Of a stretch of 64,000 bases of DNA, positions 50,155 to 58,483 are shown piece after piece. Origin of the DNA: Bacilli bacterium. Lineage in GTDB: Bacteria; Bacillota_I; Bacilli_A; RF39; UBA660. Position 1 is the first letter of the stretch; every line of letters begins with the position of its first letter. The stretch is taken from assembly GCA_900753325.1 (NCBI GenBank), contig CAADYO010000009.1, forward strand, positions 124,001-188,000, written 5' to 3'. A program made the translations under genes and the position numbers. The notes beneath the pieces were generated by a model that saw nothing but the letters and a program-made list of their open reading frames with translations, was not told the origin of the DNA and did not search any database.

Positions 50155-51123
50155 ATGTATAAGAAAATTTTTAAGGAAATTAAAAAATATGACACAATTG
50201 TAATTGCTAGACATGTTGGAGTTGATCCAGATGCAATGGCTAGTCAGATTGCACTTAGAGATTCTATCAAATTAACTTTTCCAGAAAAAAAAGTTTTGGC
50301 GGTTGGTACAGGTAGTGCTAAGTTTGTTTTTCTAGGAAAGCTAGATAAATATGAAAAATTAAATAATGCTTTGCTTATAGTTACTGATACACCAGATAAA
50401 AAACGAGTTGATACTGCTGCTGTTAGTGATTTTAAGTATTCTATTAAGATTGATCATCATCCTTTTATAGAAAAGTATTGTGATTTAGAATTAATCGAAG
50501 ATACAGCAACTTCAGCATGTGAAGTTATTATGAAGTTAATTTTGAATACGGGATTGAAATGTAACAGGGAAATTGCTGAAGTTTTATTTATGGGGCTTGT
50601 TTCAGACTCTAATCGTTTCTTATTTAATAGTTGTACTGCTGATACTTTTAATTTAGTAGCTAATTATTTAGCTGAATATAAATTTGACATCGCGTCTTTA
50701 TATCAAAAATTATATGCTAGACCTTTAAATGAAGTTAGATTAGAGGGATATATATCACTTAATATGACTGTTACAGAAAATAAGCTCGGCTATATTAAAA
50801 TAACAGATGAAATTATTAATAAATTTGGTGTTGATAGTGCTTCTGCTGGTAACTTAGTTAATAATTTTAACTTTATTAATGAAGTTTTAGTTTGGGCAAC
50901 TATTACAGAAGATTTAAAGAATGATCAAATTAGAGTTTCTATTAGATCTCGTGGTCCAGGTATAAATCAAATTGCTGAAAAATATAATGGTGGTGGACAT
51001 AAACAAGCATCTGGTGTTAAATTAAAAACCTTTGATGAGGCTATGTTATTAATGAAAGATTTAGATGATTTCTTAAAAAAATATAATAAAGAAGTAGAGG
51101 AGGCAATAAATAATGGTGATTAA
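50155..51123 (+). CDS. nrnA: DHH/DHHA1 phosphoesterase, NrnA-like
   Basis: A 322-residue protein: the DHH domain has IVIARHVGVDPDAMASQIAL, a VTDTPDKKRVD segment and the DHH motif in IKIDHHPFIEKY; the C-terminal DHHA1 domain has the GGGHKQASG motif (NGGGHKQASGVKL). NrnA degrades short oligoribonucleotides (nanoRNA) and can act on pAp or pApA, completing c-di-AMP turnover if the GdpP product is passed on. It overlaps engB by 11 nt and starts 10 nt after ackA, so it is in an operon with them. Confidence 0.93.
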   Translation: MYKKIFKEIKKYDTIVIARHVGVDPDAMASQIALRDSIKLTFPEKKVLAVGTGSAKFVFLGKLDKYEKLNNALLIVTDTPDKKRVDTAAVSDFKYSIKIDHHPFIEKYCDLELIEDTATSACEVIMKLILNTGLKCNREIAEVLFMGLVSDSNRFLFNSCTADTFNLVANYLAEYKFDIASLYQKLYARPLNEVRLEGYISLNMTVTENKLGYIKITDEIINKFGVDSASAGNLVNNFNFINEVLVWATITEDLKNDQIRVSIRSRGPGINQIAEKYNGGGHKQASGVKLKTFDEAMLLMKDLDDFLKKYNKEVEEAINNGD

Positions 51124-51697
51124 AGATGCGAAATTAGATATTATTGCTACTAGGAGAAGTCAATACCCAGAGGATGGTAAGCCTGAATTTTTACTTGTAG
51201 GTAGAAGTAATGTTGGCAAGAGTAGTTTTATAAATTCAATTTTATCGAGAAAAAATCTTGCTCATACATCTTCAAAGCCTGGTAAAACTCAAACTTTAAA
51301 CTTTTATAAAGTAAACGATCAATTTTACTTAATTGATGTTCCTGGATATGGTTATGCAGCAACGGATAAGAAAACGCAAGCCAAATTTGGAATGATGATT
51401 GAAGAGTACTTAGAAAAAAGAGATACTCTAAGAAGAGTATTTATGTTGATAGATTTTAGATTAAAACCAACTGAAGATGATTTATTAATGTATAATTTTT
51501 TGAAGTATTATAATTTGCCAGTTACAGTTATAGCTACTAAAGCTGATAAAGTAGGTGGATCTAAAAAAGAAAAGAACCTAAAAGTAATTTTGGATACTCT
51601 TGATTTAGTTGTTGGTGATGACTTGGTAGTGTTTTCTAGTGTAACAAGACTTGGGGTAAAAGAAGTACTTAAAAAGATAGAAGATTTAATGGCTTAG
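51113..51697 (+). CDS. engB: Ribosome biogenesis GTPase EngB (YsxC)
   Basis: A 194-residue GTPase: G1 in GRSNVGKSSFIN, G2 in SKPGKTQTLNFY, G3 in LIDVPGYGYA, G4 in ATKADK, G5 in FSSVTR. EngB assists 50S subunit assembly. The length is normal. Its start overlaps nrnA by 11 nt; its stop lies in the arm of a strong terminator. Confidence 0.97.
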   Translation: MVIKDAKLDIIATRRSQYPEDGKPEFLLVGRSNVGKSSFINSILSRKNLAHTSSKPGKTQTLNFYKVNDQFYLIDVPGYGYAATDKKTQAKFGMMIEEYLEKRDTLRRVFMLIDFRLKPTEDDLLMYNFLKYYNLPVTVIATKADKVGGSKKEKNLKVILDTLDLVVGDDLVVFSSVTRLGVKEVLKKIEDLMA

Positions 51698-51717
51698 TAA
51701 ACTTACTAAGCCTTTTT
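51691..51717 (+). terminator. Intrinsic terminator after engB
   Basis: GGCTTAGTAA/TTACTAAGCC with minimal loop and T5; the engB stop codon sits in the 5' arm. Confidence 0.92.
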
Positions 51718-51743
51718 CATATATTAGTATTAGGTGAAGAAAA

Positions 51744-52184
51744 TTGCATATAGAGATTATTTCTAATAATAAGTTTTTTATGTTTATTAATGCTAATTAT
51801 GTTGATAGTTTTGAAAGAGACTCTTTAACTTTAAAGGTTAAGAATATTATTATGAAGTATAGATTAAAACTTGGACTAAAGGGATTTTATAAAGTAAAAG
51901 TTTTTGTTAATGAAAAAGTTGGCCTTTTTGTTGATATATATAAGCTTGATGATTTAGACTATTCTAATTCTTTGGACCTTAGAGTACTTATTTTTTTTGA
52001 TGAGTGTGTTTATTTTGAAACTGATGATTATTTTTTATTAGATGGTATTTCTAATGTTAGATATTATGATAGTAAATATTATTGTTTGGCTGATTCTATT
52101 GATATATATAAGTTGGTTGAATTTGGAAGATTTATTTATGGTGATGAGGTTAATAAAATGTTAGAGGATAGTTTTTGTGTATAA
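51744..52184 (+). CDS. Hypothetical protein, unknown function
   Basis: A 146-residue soluble protein starting HIEIISNNKFFMFINANYVD, with a helix (SLTLKVKNIIMKYRLKLG), then KVKVFVNEKVGLFVDIYK and a hydrophobic/acidic second half (VLIFFDECVYFETDDYFLL, DSKYYCLADSIDIYKLVEFG). No family is recognised. The TTG start at 51744 has TAGGTGAAG upstream. It lies alone between terminators, facing spoIVA. A predicted beta-rich fold with many aromatic and acidic residues; no signal peptide. It might be a sporulation-associated protein by context only. Confidence 0.75.
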   Translation: MHIEIISNNKFFMFINANYVDSFERDSLTLKVKNIIMKYRLKLGLKGFYKVKVFVNEKVGLFVDIYKLDDLDYSNSLDLRVLIFFDECVYFETDDYFLLDGISNVRYYDSKYYCLADSIDIYKLVEFGRFIYGDEVNKMLEDSFCV

Positions 52185-52212
52185 AAAAAGAATCTTTTTA
52201 GATTCTTTAGAT
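52185..52212. terminator. Bidirectional terminator between the 146-residue protein gene and spoIVA
   Basis: AAAGAATC/GATTCTTT stem with TTTTTA loop; a T7 run follows on the minus strand. Confidence 0.88.
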
Positions 52213-53682
52213 AACTATAGCAATCATATTGTTAGAGCCTTTATTTACAACTTTTGTTAGTGTTGTTTGTAGTTTAAATCTTATATTATCTGGCATTAAG
52301 CTTATTTTTGACTGAATTCCTTCTTGAACAATTGAGTCTAGGCTACGTCCAAATATTTCACTTTTCCAGATTTCATTTGGATTTCTATCATGGTCTTTCA
52401 TAAGATAATCGATTAATTCTTTACATTGAACTTCGCTACCTATGATTGGTTCGAAAGTTGACTCAACATCTACTCTTATCATGTGAATAGATGGCGCAAC
52501 AGCTTTTAATTTTACACCATATCTTGGTCCTTGTTTTATAATCTCCGGTTTATCTAATTTCATATCTTCAATCGATGGTGTTGCGACGCCATATCCGGTT
52601 TGTTTTACCATTTTTAGAGCGTATTTTATTTGGTCATATTCTTTTTTTGCTATATTGAATTCTTGGAATAGAGATAATAAATCAGCTTTATTTTTAACAT
52701 CTATTTTTATTATATCAGTTAGTGTTTTATTATATAAATCGGCTGGTGCTGTTAAATTTACTGTTACTATACCGGTTGATGGGTCAACATCCGATAAATA
52801 ACTTTTTTCAATCATTGGATTGGTTAAGAAATGGCTAATTATATTATCTATATCACGTAATTTATCTATTTCTACTACACTTTCTTTTATAGAATCAATG
52901 TAACTCTTTTTTACTTCATGATCTGGATTTAGGATAGCAATCCATTCTGGCATATTTACTTTTACTTCTAGGACAGGGAATTCATACAAAGCTTCTTTTA
53001 GGATGTTGTACATATCTTTTTCATTCATGGCTTCAATACTAATAGGTAATACTGGTACTTGGTAGTTTTCTTTTAATTTTTCGGCTAGTTTTTCTGTATC
53101 TGGTAAAGTTGGATGAGTTGTATTTAGGACGATAATGAATGGTTTACCTATATTTTTTAATTCTTCGACAACTCTATTTTCGGCTTCCACGTAATCGTTT
53201 CTTTCAAATTCACCAATTGAGCCATCTGTTGTTACTACTATACCAATAGTAGAGTGATCTTTTATGACTTTTTCTGTTCCTATTTCAGCAGCTTCTACAA
53301 AAGGTATTTCTTCTGTATACCAAGGTGTTTTTACCATTCTAGGTCCATTTTCATCTGTTGCTCCTTGAGCTTTATCAATCATGTAGCCAACGCAGTCAAT
53401 CAATCTTATATTGCAAGTAAAGTCATCTATTTTTATGTTGGCGGCATTATTGGGAACAAATTTTGGTTCGGTAGTCATTATTGTTTTTCCAGCAGCACTT
53501 TGTGGAATTTCATCAAGTGCTCTTTTTCTTTCATATTCATCTTCTATATTTGGTACAATTAGAGTTTCAACCATTCTTTTGATAAATGTTGATTTACCAG
53601 TTCTAACGGCCCCAACAACGCCTAAATAGATATCTCCATTAGTTCTTTTTGCAATATTCTTTATTATTTCTTGTTTATCCAT
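52207..53682 (-). CDS. spoIVA: Stage IV sporulation protein A
   Basis: A 491-residue ATPase of the TRAFAC class: P-loop VVGAVRTGKSTFIKRM, IPQSAAGKTIMTTEPKF, the switch-like FTCNIRLIDCVGYM, TDGSIGEFERNDYVEAE and an NTTHP block. The C-terminus (RFKLQTTLTKVVNKGSNNMI) is typical for forespore-membrane anchoring. SpoIVA polymerises on the forespore and forms the coat base layer. The length equals that of Bacillus subtilis SpoIVA (492). ATG at 53682 has better spacing from AAGGAGA than the ATG at 53688. This is a strong marker of true endospore formation. Confidence 0.98.
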   Translation of the reverse strand: MDKQEIIKNIAKRTNGDIYLGVVGAVRTGKSTFIKRMVETLIVPNIEDEYERKRALDEIPQSAAGKTIMTTEPKFVPNNAANIKIDDFTCNIRLIDCVGYMIDKAQGATDENGPRMVKTPWYTEEIPFVEAAEIGTEKVIKDHSTIGIVVTTDGSIGEFERNDYVEAENRVVEELKNIGKPFIIVLNTTHPTLPDTEKLAEKLKENYQVPVLPISIEAMNEKDMYNILKEALYEFPVLEVKVNMPEWIAILNPDHEVKKSYIDSIKESVVEIDKLRDIDNIISHFLTNPMIEKSYLSDVDPSTGIVTVNLTAPADLYNKTLTDIIKIDVKNKADLLSLFQEFNIAKKEYDQIKYALKMVKQTGYGVATPSIEDMKLDKPEIIKQGPRYGVKLKAVAPSIHMIRVDVESTFEPIIGSEVQCKELIDYLMKDHDRNPNEIWKSEIFGRSLDSIVQEGIQSKISLMPDNIRFKLQTTLTKVVNKGSNNMIAIVI

Positions 53683-53791
53683 ATACATTCTCCTTATACA
53701 GTAAAGATTATGATGATATGTTGCAAAAAAGAACTTTATATATTAATTATTTTAAATTTATGATATACTTACTATAATAGAGAGGTGTTAT

Positions 53792-54787
53792 ATGAAAAAG
53801 TTTTTTTGTTTTTTGATGTCTGGGTTACTACTTTGTCAATTTATGACTACTAATGTTTTTGCTGCCGGTGAATTAGTTAATCCAGATGAAATTGTTTCTA
53901 ATGCTAATAAATATGAAGAAGGAAATTTTACTATAGAAAATGATTCTAGTAATAAACAATTTATTGTTACTATTCCTTCTAAAAGCGAAAAGAAAGCTTA
54001 TCCATATATGGATGAGTATTTTGAATATCGCAACGATAATGATATTATTACGGAAGCGGATTTAACCGCAGCTTTTACTGATTCTGTTGCTATAGCTATG
54101 ATTGTTATGGGTTCTTACAGAAGTCTTGGATGTTCAGATGAACAGCTTCGGAATATAGCTTCATGGTTCGGAGGAGATGAACCAGTATTCAATTCTAGTA
54201 ATTATGATAAATATGGTATTATTATGAGTACTGATTATTATTATGTTACTATTCAAAACTCTAAAGTCTCTGGAGTATATGCTAAATATTTTAATTTTTC
54301 TTTTGAAAAGGAAAAAATGCAAAATGTAATCAAAGATTATAGTAATACAAAGAGACCAGATAGTAATGATGATTATGAATTAGGCTTTGTACCTAGCATT
54401 TCTTTCGGTACTATTTCAGCTGATAGAATTACTATAGCGGCTAATCTTGACAAGATAGGATTTGATTCTGCACCATATTGTAATATTTATCGTTCTGAAA
54501 GTGCTGATGGTTTCTATAGACTTATTGGTTCTGTTGCATGTGATGGTACTAATTATTTATATGATAATGACGTTGTTAAAGGAAAAGAATATTTTTATAA
54601 AGCTACTATGATGGGACATAATACTTTGAGTGAAGCTTATAGTGCTACTGCTAGTGCTAAATTGAGCACACCAAGTAAAAATCCAGATACTGGTATATCT
54701 ATAGCTTATGTAGTTGGCGCTTTATTATTAGTTTTAACATTTGCTTCTGTTTTGGTTTTTTATAGAAATAAATTAGAAATTAAATAA
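53792..54787 (+). CDS. Surface protein with NPDTG sorting-type signal and Fn3-like domain
   Basis: A 331-residue protein: signal peptide (CFLMSGLLLCQFMTTNVFA, cut after AAG), an N-terminal region (residues about 30-200) with an acidic, aromatic-rich fold, an Fn3-like domain (SADRITIAANLDKIG, YCNIYRSESADGFYRLIG, KGKEYFYKATMM) and the C-terminus KNPDTGISIAYVVGALLLVL with FASVLVFYRNKLEIK. The NPDTG motif, hydrophobic stretch and basic tail form a sortase-type signal. Thus it is probably a wall-linked surface protein; its ligand is unknown. GAGAGGTG precedes the ATG. The adjacent sporulation genes run in the other direction. Confidence 0.82.
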   Translation: MKKFFCFLMSGLLLCQFMTTNVFAAGELVNPDEIVSNANKYEEGNFTIENDSSNKQFIVTIPSKSEKKAYPYMDEYFEYRNDNDIITEADLTAAFTDSVAIAMIVMGSYRSLGCSDEQLRNIASWFGGDEPVFNSSNYDKYGIIMSTDYYYVTIQNSKVSGVYAKYFNFSFEKEKMQNVIKDYSNTKRPDSNDDYELGFVPSISFGTISADRITIAANLDKIGFDSAPYCNIYRSESADGFYRLIGSVACDGTNYLYDNDVVKGKEYFYKATMMGHNTLSEAYSATASAKLSTPSKNPDTGISIAYVVGALLLVLTFASVLVFYRNKLEIK

Positions 54788-54812
54788 AAAAGAGAATGAT
54801 TCTCTTTAAAAT
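54788..54812. terminator. Bidirectional terminator between the NPDTG protein and spoVIF
   Basis: AAAGAGAA/TTCTCTTT with TGA loop; T6 on the minus strand. Confidence 0.85.
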
Positions 54813-55045
54813 ATATTGCCAATATCCGTCGGGATATTGTCTTTTTTTATGGCATCAATTATTTTCTGTTCTTTTTCTTTTGACACTTCTCTTCCTGTCA
54901 TATCACTTATATCTCTGATTACTTGCCTTAGAGTATTTTCGTCTTTCATATCACTTTTTTGTAACTTGTCGGCAAGAGAAAGAATAGTTTCTTTGTTTAT
55001 ATTGGTTTTCTTTTCAACTTTTTTGAAAAAACTATCTCCAAACAT
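54806..55045 (-). CDS. spoVIF: Stage VI sporulation protein F
   Basis: A 79-residue protein matching SpoVIF (YjcC): MFGDSFFKKVEKKTNINKET, then DKLQKSDMKDENTLRQVI, DMTGREVSKEKEQKIIDAIK and the final NIPTDIGNIF. In Bacillus SpoVIF is made under sigma-K and is required for coat assembly. Its Shine-Dalgarno AGGAGG is part of a strong hairpin that overlaps a sigma-K-like -10 (see the regulatory feature). Size is normal. Confidence 0.92.
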   Translation of the reverse strand: MFGDSFFKKVEKKTNINKETILSLADKLQKSDMKDENTLRQVIRDISDMTGREVSKEKEQKIIDAIKKDNIPTDIGNIF

Positions 55046-55048
55046 AAA

Positions 55049-55089
55049 AAACCTCCTACCATAATTATATGTAGAAGGTTTATATTTGT
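55049..55089 (-). promoter_or_regulatory. Sigma-K-like promoter overlapping an SD-sequestering hairpin before spoVIF
   Basis: Minus strand: AC (55089-55088), 16 nt, CATATAAT followed by TA (from 55071), close to the sigma-K form AC-N16-CATAnnnTA. The same stretch forms an 11-bp stem, AAACCTTCTAC (55081-55071) with GTAGGAGGTTT (55059-55049), followed by T3, with the spoVIF AGGAGG in the 3' arm. Transcripts from upstream would end or hide the site; transcripts starting after the CATATAAT would expose it. An inference; no experimental support here. Confidence 0.5.
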
Positions 55090-55091
55090 TC

Positions 55092-55385
55092 TTATTGCAT
55101 TCTTTTTTTTGCTAAATCCTGGCATTTTCTATTAAATTCTTCTGGTGTTATTGTTTTATTTTTTAATCTTTCATGTAACATAGCAAGTGATTTATCATAC
55201 ATTTGATTAGTGTTTGTAGGGTCGGTATATTTAAATGTTGATAAGTCTTTAGTTAGAAGATTATTGTTAAAATTTTCTTCAGCTGTTTTATTTTTATTAG
55301 TAAAATCTGTTTGGTTTTTTTTGTTAAAGTTAGAATTTTCAAAATTTTGATTTGGATTTGGTTTATAATTATTTCCTATTATCAT
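55092..55385 (-). CDS. Small protein with SHOCT-like C-terminus
   Basis: A 97-residue protein: an Asn-rich disordered N-terminal half (PNPNQNFENSNFNKKNQTDF) and a C-terminal helix-turn-helix-like segment LHERLKNKTITPEEFNRKCQ, similar to SHOCT-type modules that occur as short oligomerisation domains. The role is unknown. It starts 17 nt after der and ends just upstream of the spoVIF regulatory hairpin, so it is probably co-transcribed with der. Confidence 0.7.
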   Translation of the reverse strand: MIIGNNYKPNPNQNFENSNFNKKNQTDFTNKNKTAEENFNNNLLTKDLSTFKYTDPTNTNQMYDKSLAMLHERLKNKTITPEEFNRKCQDLAKKRMQ

Positions 55386-55402
55386 ATAATTTGCTCCTTT
55401 TT

Positions 55403-56710
55403 CTAATCTTCATCACTTCTATTTTTAAATTGTAAGACAATAGGTGTTCCGGTGAAATCAAAATTTTCTCTTATTTTGTTTTCTAAGTATCTTTCATAAG
55501 AAAAATGTACCAATCCTTTACTATTTACTCGGAAAGTAAATTTTGGAGGTTTTGTGCCAGTTTGAGATGTAAAGTATATTTTTAAGCGTTTTCCTTTATA
55601 TGATGGTGGTATATTTAATTGATAGGCATCTAATATTACTTCGTTTAATACACTTGTTTTTATTTCTCTTTTTATATTTTCTGCAACTTTTATAACTTCT
55701 GGCATAAGTGTGTGTAATCTTTTCTTTGTTAGTGCTGATAAGAAAACGATTGGAGCATATGTTGCGAATTGAAATTCAGCACGCATTAATTTTTCAAATT
55801 CTTGTATACTAGTATCTTTTACAGTATCCCATTTGTTTACAACGAATATTAAGCCTTTACCTTTTTCAATTGCATATCCCGCTATATGCTTATCATGTTC
55901 TGTAATTCCTTCTTCAGCATTTATAACTACTAGACAAATATCACTATTATCAATTGACTTCATAGATCTAAATAGACTATATTTTTCAATGCTTTCAAAA
56001 ACTCTTCCTTTTTTTCGCATTCCAGCGGTATCGATTAATATATATTCTTTGTTATGATATTTTAGAACTGAATCTATGGAGTCTCTTGTTGTACCAGCGA
56101 TGTTCGATACTACAACTCGTTCCTCATTTAATAAAGCATTCATGAGACTACTTTTACCAACGTTTGGTCTACCAATGATTGAAAACTTTAATCTATCATC
56201 TTTTATTTCGTCTTTTTCTGTAAAATCATCTGTAATTGTATCCATTAGTTCTACATAACCAATATTATGAATACTACTTATTGGAATATATGTATCGAAG
56301 CCTAATTCATAAAAGTCATAGATATTGTCTGCGGCATCTTTAGCGTCCATTTTGTTTATAGCAACGATTACTTTTTTCTTGCTTCTTCTTAAAATATCTC
56401 GTATTAATAAGTCGTTTGCTGTTAGGCCATCTTTGCCATCCACCATAAATATAACAATATCAGCTTCTTTTATAGCTATTTCGGCTTGCATTTTTATTTC
56501 ATTATTAAAAGTTTCATTACTAGTATCAATACCTCCAGTGTCAACTAAATAGAATTTCTTTTTATTGTATATAGCTTCTTGATATATTCTATCTCTTGTA
56601 ACACCCGGTGTATCTTCGATTATTGATACTTTTTTACCAACAATTTTATTAAATAAAGTTGATTTTCCAACGTTTGGTCTACCAACTAATGCTACTGTGG
56701 GTAAAGCCAT
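55403..56710 (-). CDS. der: Ribosome-associated GTPase Der (EngA)
   Basis: A 435-residue double GTPase: the first G domain has GRPNVGKSTLFNKIVG, DTGGID and NKMD, the second has GRPNVGKSSLMNALLN, DTAGMRKKGRV and NKWD, and the C-terminal KH-like domain ends GTPIVLQFKNRSDED. Der is essential for 50S assembly. The length is normal for Firmicutes. Together with EngB it covers large-subunit maturation. The gene leads a minus-strand operon with the SHOCT-like gene. Confidence 0.98.
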   Translation of the reverse strand: MALPTVALVGRPNVGKSTLFNKIVGKKVSIIEDTPGVTRDRIYQEAIYNKKKFYLVDTGGIDTSNETFNNEIKMQAEIAIKEADIVIFMVDGKDGLTANDLLIRDILRRSKKKVIVAINKMDAKDAADNIYDFYELGFDTYIPISSIHNIGYVELMDTITDDFTEKDEIKDDRLKFSIIGRPNVGKSSLMNALLNEERVVVSNIAGTTRDSIDSVLKYHNKEYILIDTAGMRKKGRVFESIEKYSLFRSMKSIDNSDICLVVINAEEGITEHDKHIAGYAIEKGKGLIFVVNKWDTVKDTSIQEFEKLMRAEFQFATYAPIVFLSALTKKRLHTLMPEVIKVAENIKREIKTSVLNEVILDAYQLNIPPSYKGKRLKIYFTSQTGTKPPKFTFRVNSKGLVHFSYERYLENKIRENFDFTGTPIVLQFKNRSDED

Positions 56711-56829
56711 ATTATCCCCTCCAATTCAAGTTGTATTATAGCATATAATTGTAAACTTTAAAAGAAAATTTGCTTTATTTTTAGTAACTATCTGGTTTTG
56801 TGATATACTTATTATGGGAAGGTGATTAA

Positions 56830-57630
56830 ATGAATTTAGAAGAAAAAAAGAATAATATAGAGTGGTATGATAATCCATCTATTATTACATGGTTAATTAT
56901 ATTAATTATTTCAATTATTATATTGAGTAGTCAGTCATTTTCGATTAATAGTGATATTAATGCATTAAGAATGTTTCAGGATATACTTAATCATAATATT
57001 ACTTATATGATAGCTTTGGTTTATTTTATTTTATTAAAAACAAAGTTTGGTAAAAAATATTTTGATTATATTAATTTAGTTATGATAGTGGTTTTTTTCA
57101 TTATATTTGTTACTTCCATACTTACTGTTTTTCAATCTTTTAATTTAGCAACTTTGTTATCATTAGGTATACATACTTTAATACTTGTTTATTTCTTTCA
57201 TATATTTTTGAGAGGAACAAGATTTTGGAAAGAGTTTAGTTTAGGAAAATCTCCTTTTAATGAACTTAGTAATGAATGGTTCTTTTATGCTATTGTTATA
57301 ATTGAAGTTATATTGTTTGCTGTAAATTTAATTTCTACGGCAACTTTTAATGGTACTGTACTTGCAACATTTGATTGTATTTATATTATTTTATTTGCTA
57401 GATATATATATTTATATGGAGTTTATTTAGACTTTAAGAAAATTAATGTTAAAAACTCTGGTAACTTTGATAAATATAGAGAAAAAGCAAGTGAGGCTAT
57501 TAATGAGGTTAGTGAAAAGGTATCTGATACTATTGATGATATAGTTGTAGATAAAAATTTGGATGAAAAAGAAAGTAAGAAAAATAAGAGTGCAGCTAAA
57601 AATAAAAAGTCAAAGGAAGGTGATAAGTAG
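56830..57630 (+). CDS. Polytopic membrane protein, unknown function
   Basis: A 266-residue protein with about six membrane spans in the first 200 residues (IITWLIILIISIIILSS, ITYMIALVYFILL, LVMIVVFFIIFVTSIL, LLSLGIHTLILVYFFHIFL, WFFYAIVIIEVILFAV, FDCIYIILFARYIYLYG) and a cytoplasmic tail with a helix (EKASEAINEVSEKVSDTIDD) and a Lys-rich end. No family is recognised. It ends 1 nt before the next membrane protein gene; the two are an operon. GGGAAGGTGAT precedes the ATG. Confidence 0.8.
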   Translation: MNLEEKKNNIEWYDNPSIITWLIILIISIIILSSQSFSINSDINALRMFQDILNHNITYMIALVYFILLKTKFGKKYFDYINLVMIVVFFIIFVTSILTVFQSFNLATLLSLGIHTLILVYFFHIFLRGTRFWKEFSLGKSPFNELSNEWFFYAIVIIEVILFAVNLISTATFNGTVLATFDCIYIILFARYIYLYGVYLDFKKINVKNSGNFDKYREKASEAINEVSEKVSDTIDDIVVDKNLDEKESKKNKSAAKNKKSKEGDK

Positions 57631-57631
57631 T

Positions 57632-57964
57632 ATGAATATGTTTGATGATATTAGTGATAATAAAAAAGATCTTCCTAAAATTAAGTCAATTGAAAAAGAA
57701 GTTGGAAAATATCAATTTAATGGTTATCAAAAATTTGCAATTATTACATATGTATTGTGTTTTGCATTTGGGATAATTTTGGGTAATTTATTTCCTGCAT
57801 GTAGTTCTACGGCTACATTATTTAGTGATGTTTGTGTTACTACGGAATTTAACTTTTTCTTAATGATTCTGTTTTGGTTTGTTAGTTTTATATTTTGTTT
57901 GTTCTTTTTCGGACTTGGACACATTATTGCTTTACTTACATCTATTAATGATAAGATGAAGTAA
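57632..57964 (+). CDS. Two-span membrane protein, unknown function
   Basis: A 110-residue protein with a charged N-terminus (FDDISDNKKDLPKIKS), a first span (FAIITYVLCFAFGIILGNLF), a short loop with two Cys (FPACSSTATLFSDVCVTT) that could form an external disulfide, and a second span (FLMILFWFVSFIFCLFFFGL). No family is recognised. The ATG at 57632 follows AAGGAAGGTGA inside the end of the upstream gene. It is probably a partner of the polytopic protein. Confidence 0.75.
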   Translation: MNMFDDISDNKKDLPKIKSIEKEVGKYQFNGYQKFAIITYVLCFAFGIILGNLFPACSSTATLFSDVCVTTEFNFFLMILFWFVSFIFCLFFFGLGHIIALLTSINDKMK

Positions 57965-58072
57965 AAGTTTGTAAATTTTGTTGTTATTACTTGCATTTTA
58001 TAATAAAACATGGTAAGTTTTATATGTAAGCATAACACATGCTTAATTATACATTGGGAGGTATTATTTAAT

Positions 58073-58345
58073 ATGAAAAAAGTTGAATTAGTAGAAGCTG
58101 TTGCTACTGCTACAGGATTAACTAAAGCAGATGCTACTAGAGCAATTGATGCTACTTTTGCTACAATTACTGAAGCATTAGTAAAGGGAGATAAAGTTCC
58201 ACTAGTTGGTTTTGGTACTTTCGCAGTTTCTGAAAGAGCTGCTCGTGAAGGACGTAATCCAAGAACTGGTGAAACAGTTAAGATTGCTGCTAGAAAAGCT
58301 GTTACTTTCAAAGCTGGTACTGCATTAAAAGATGCTGTTAACTAA
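58073..58345 (+). CDS. hup: HU-family DNA-binding protein
   Basis: A 90-residue HU: MKKVELVEAVATATGLTKAD, then DKVPLVGFGTFAVSERAARE, the arm tip GRNPRTGETVKIAARKAVTF and KAGTALKDAVN. HU bends and compacts DNA. The start at 58073 has TGGGAGG upstream. The leader holds a perfect hairpin (TAAGCAT/ATGCTTA with AACAC loop, 58027-58045) of unknown role. A strong terminator follows. Codon use is GC-richer (GCT, GGT) than in neighbouring genes, consistent with high expression. Confidence 0.98.
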   Translation: MKKVELVEAVATATGLTKADATRAIDATFATITEALVKGDKVPLVGFGTFAVSERAAREGRNPRTGETVKIAARKAVTFKAGTALKDAVN

Positions 58346-58359
58346 TCATGTTAGTAATT

Positions 58360-58387
58360 GAGAACCTTTATTGAGGTTCTTTTTTTG
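58360..58387 (+). terminator. Intrinsic terminator after hup
   Basis: AGAACCT/AGGTTCT with TTATTG loop and T7 tail. Confidence 0.92.
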
Positions 58388-58483
58388 TGATTTGTATTGT
58401 CTCTAGTTTGAAAATATTGAATGATATGATAAAAAATAGTATAATTAACTTAAAATAGAGAAGATACTAAAGTTGGTGATAAT

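Noticed and set aside
57727..58311. A 194-residue minus-strand frame over HU
   Set aside because: It lies antisense to hup and the upstream membrane gene, with no ribosome site or known motif; a shadow of conserved genes.
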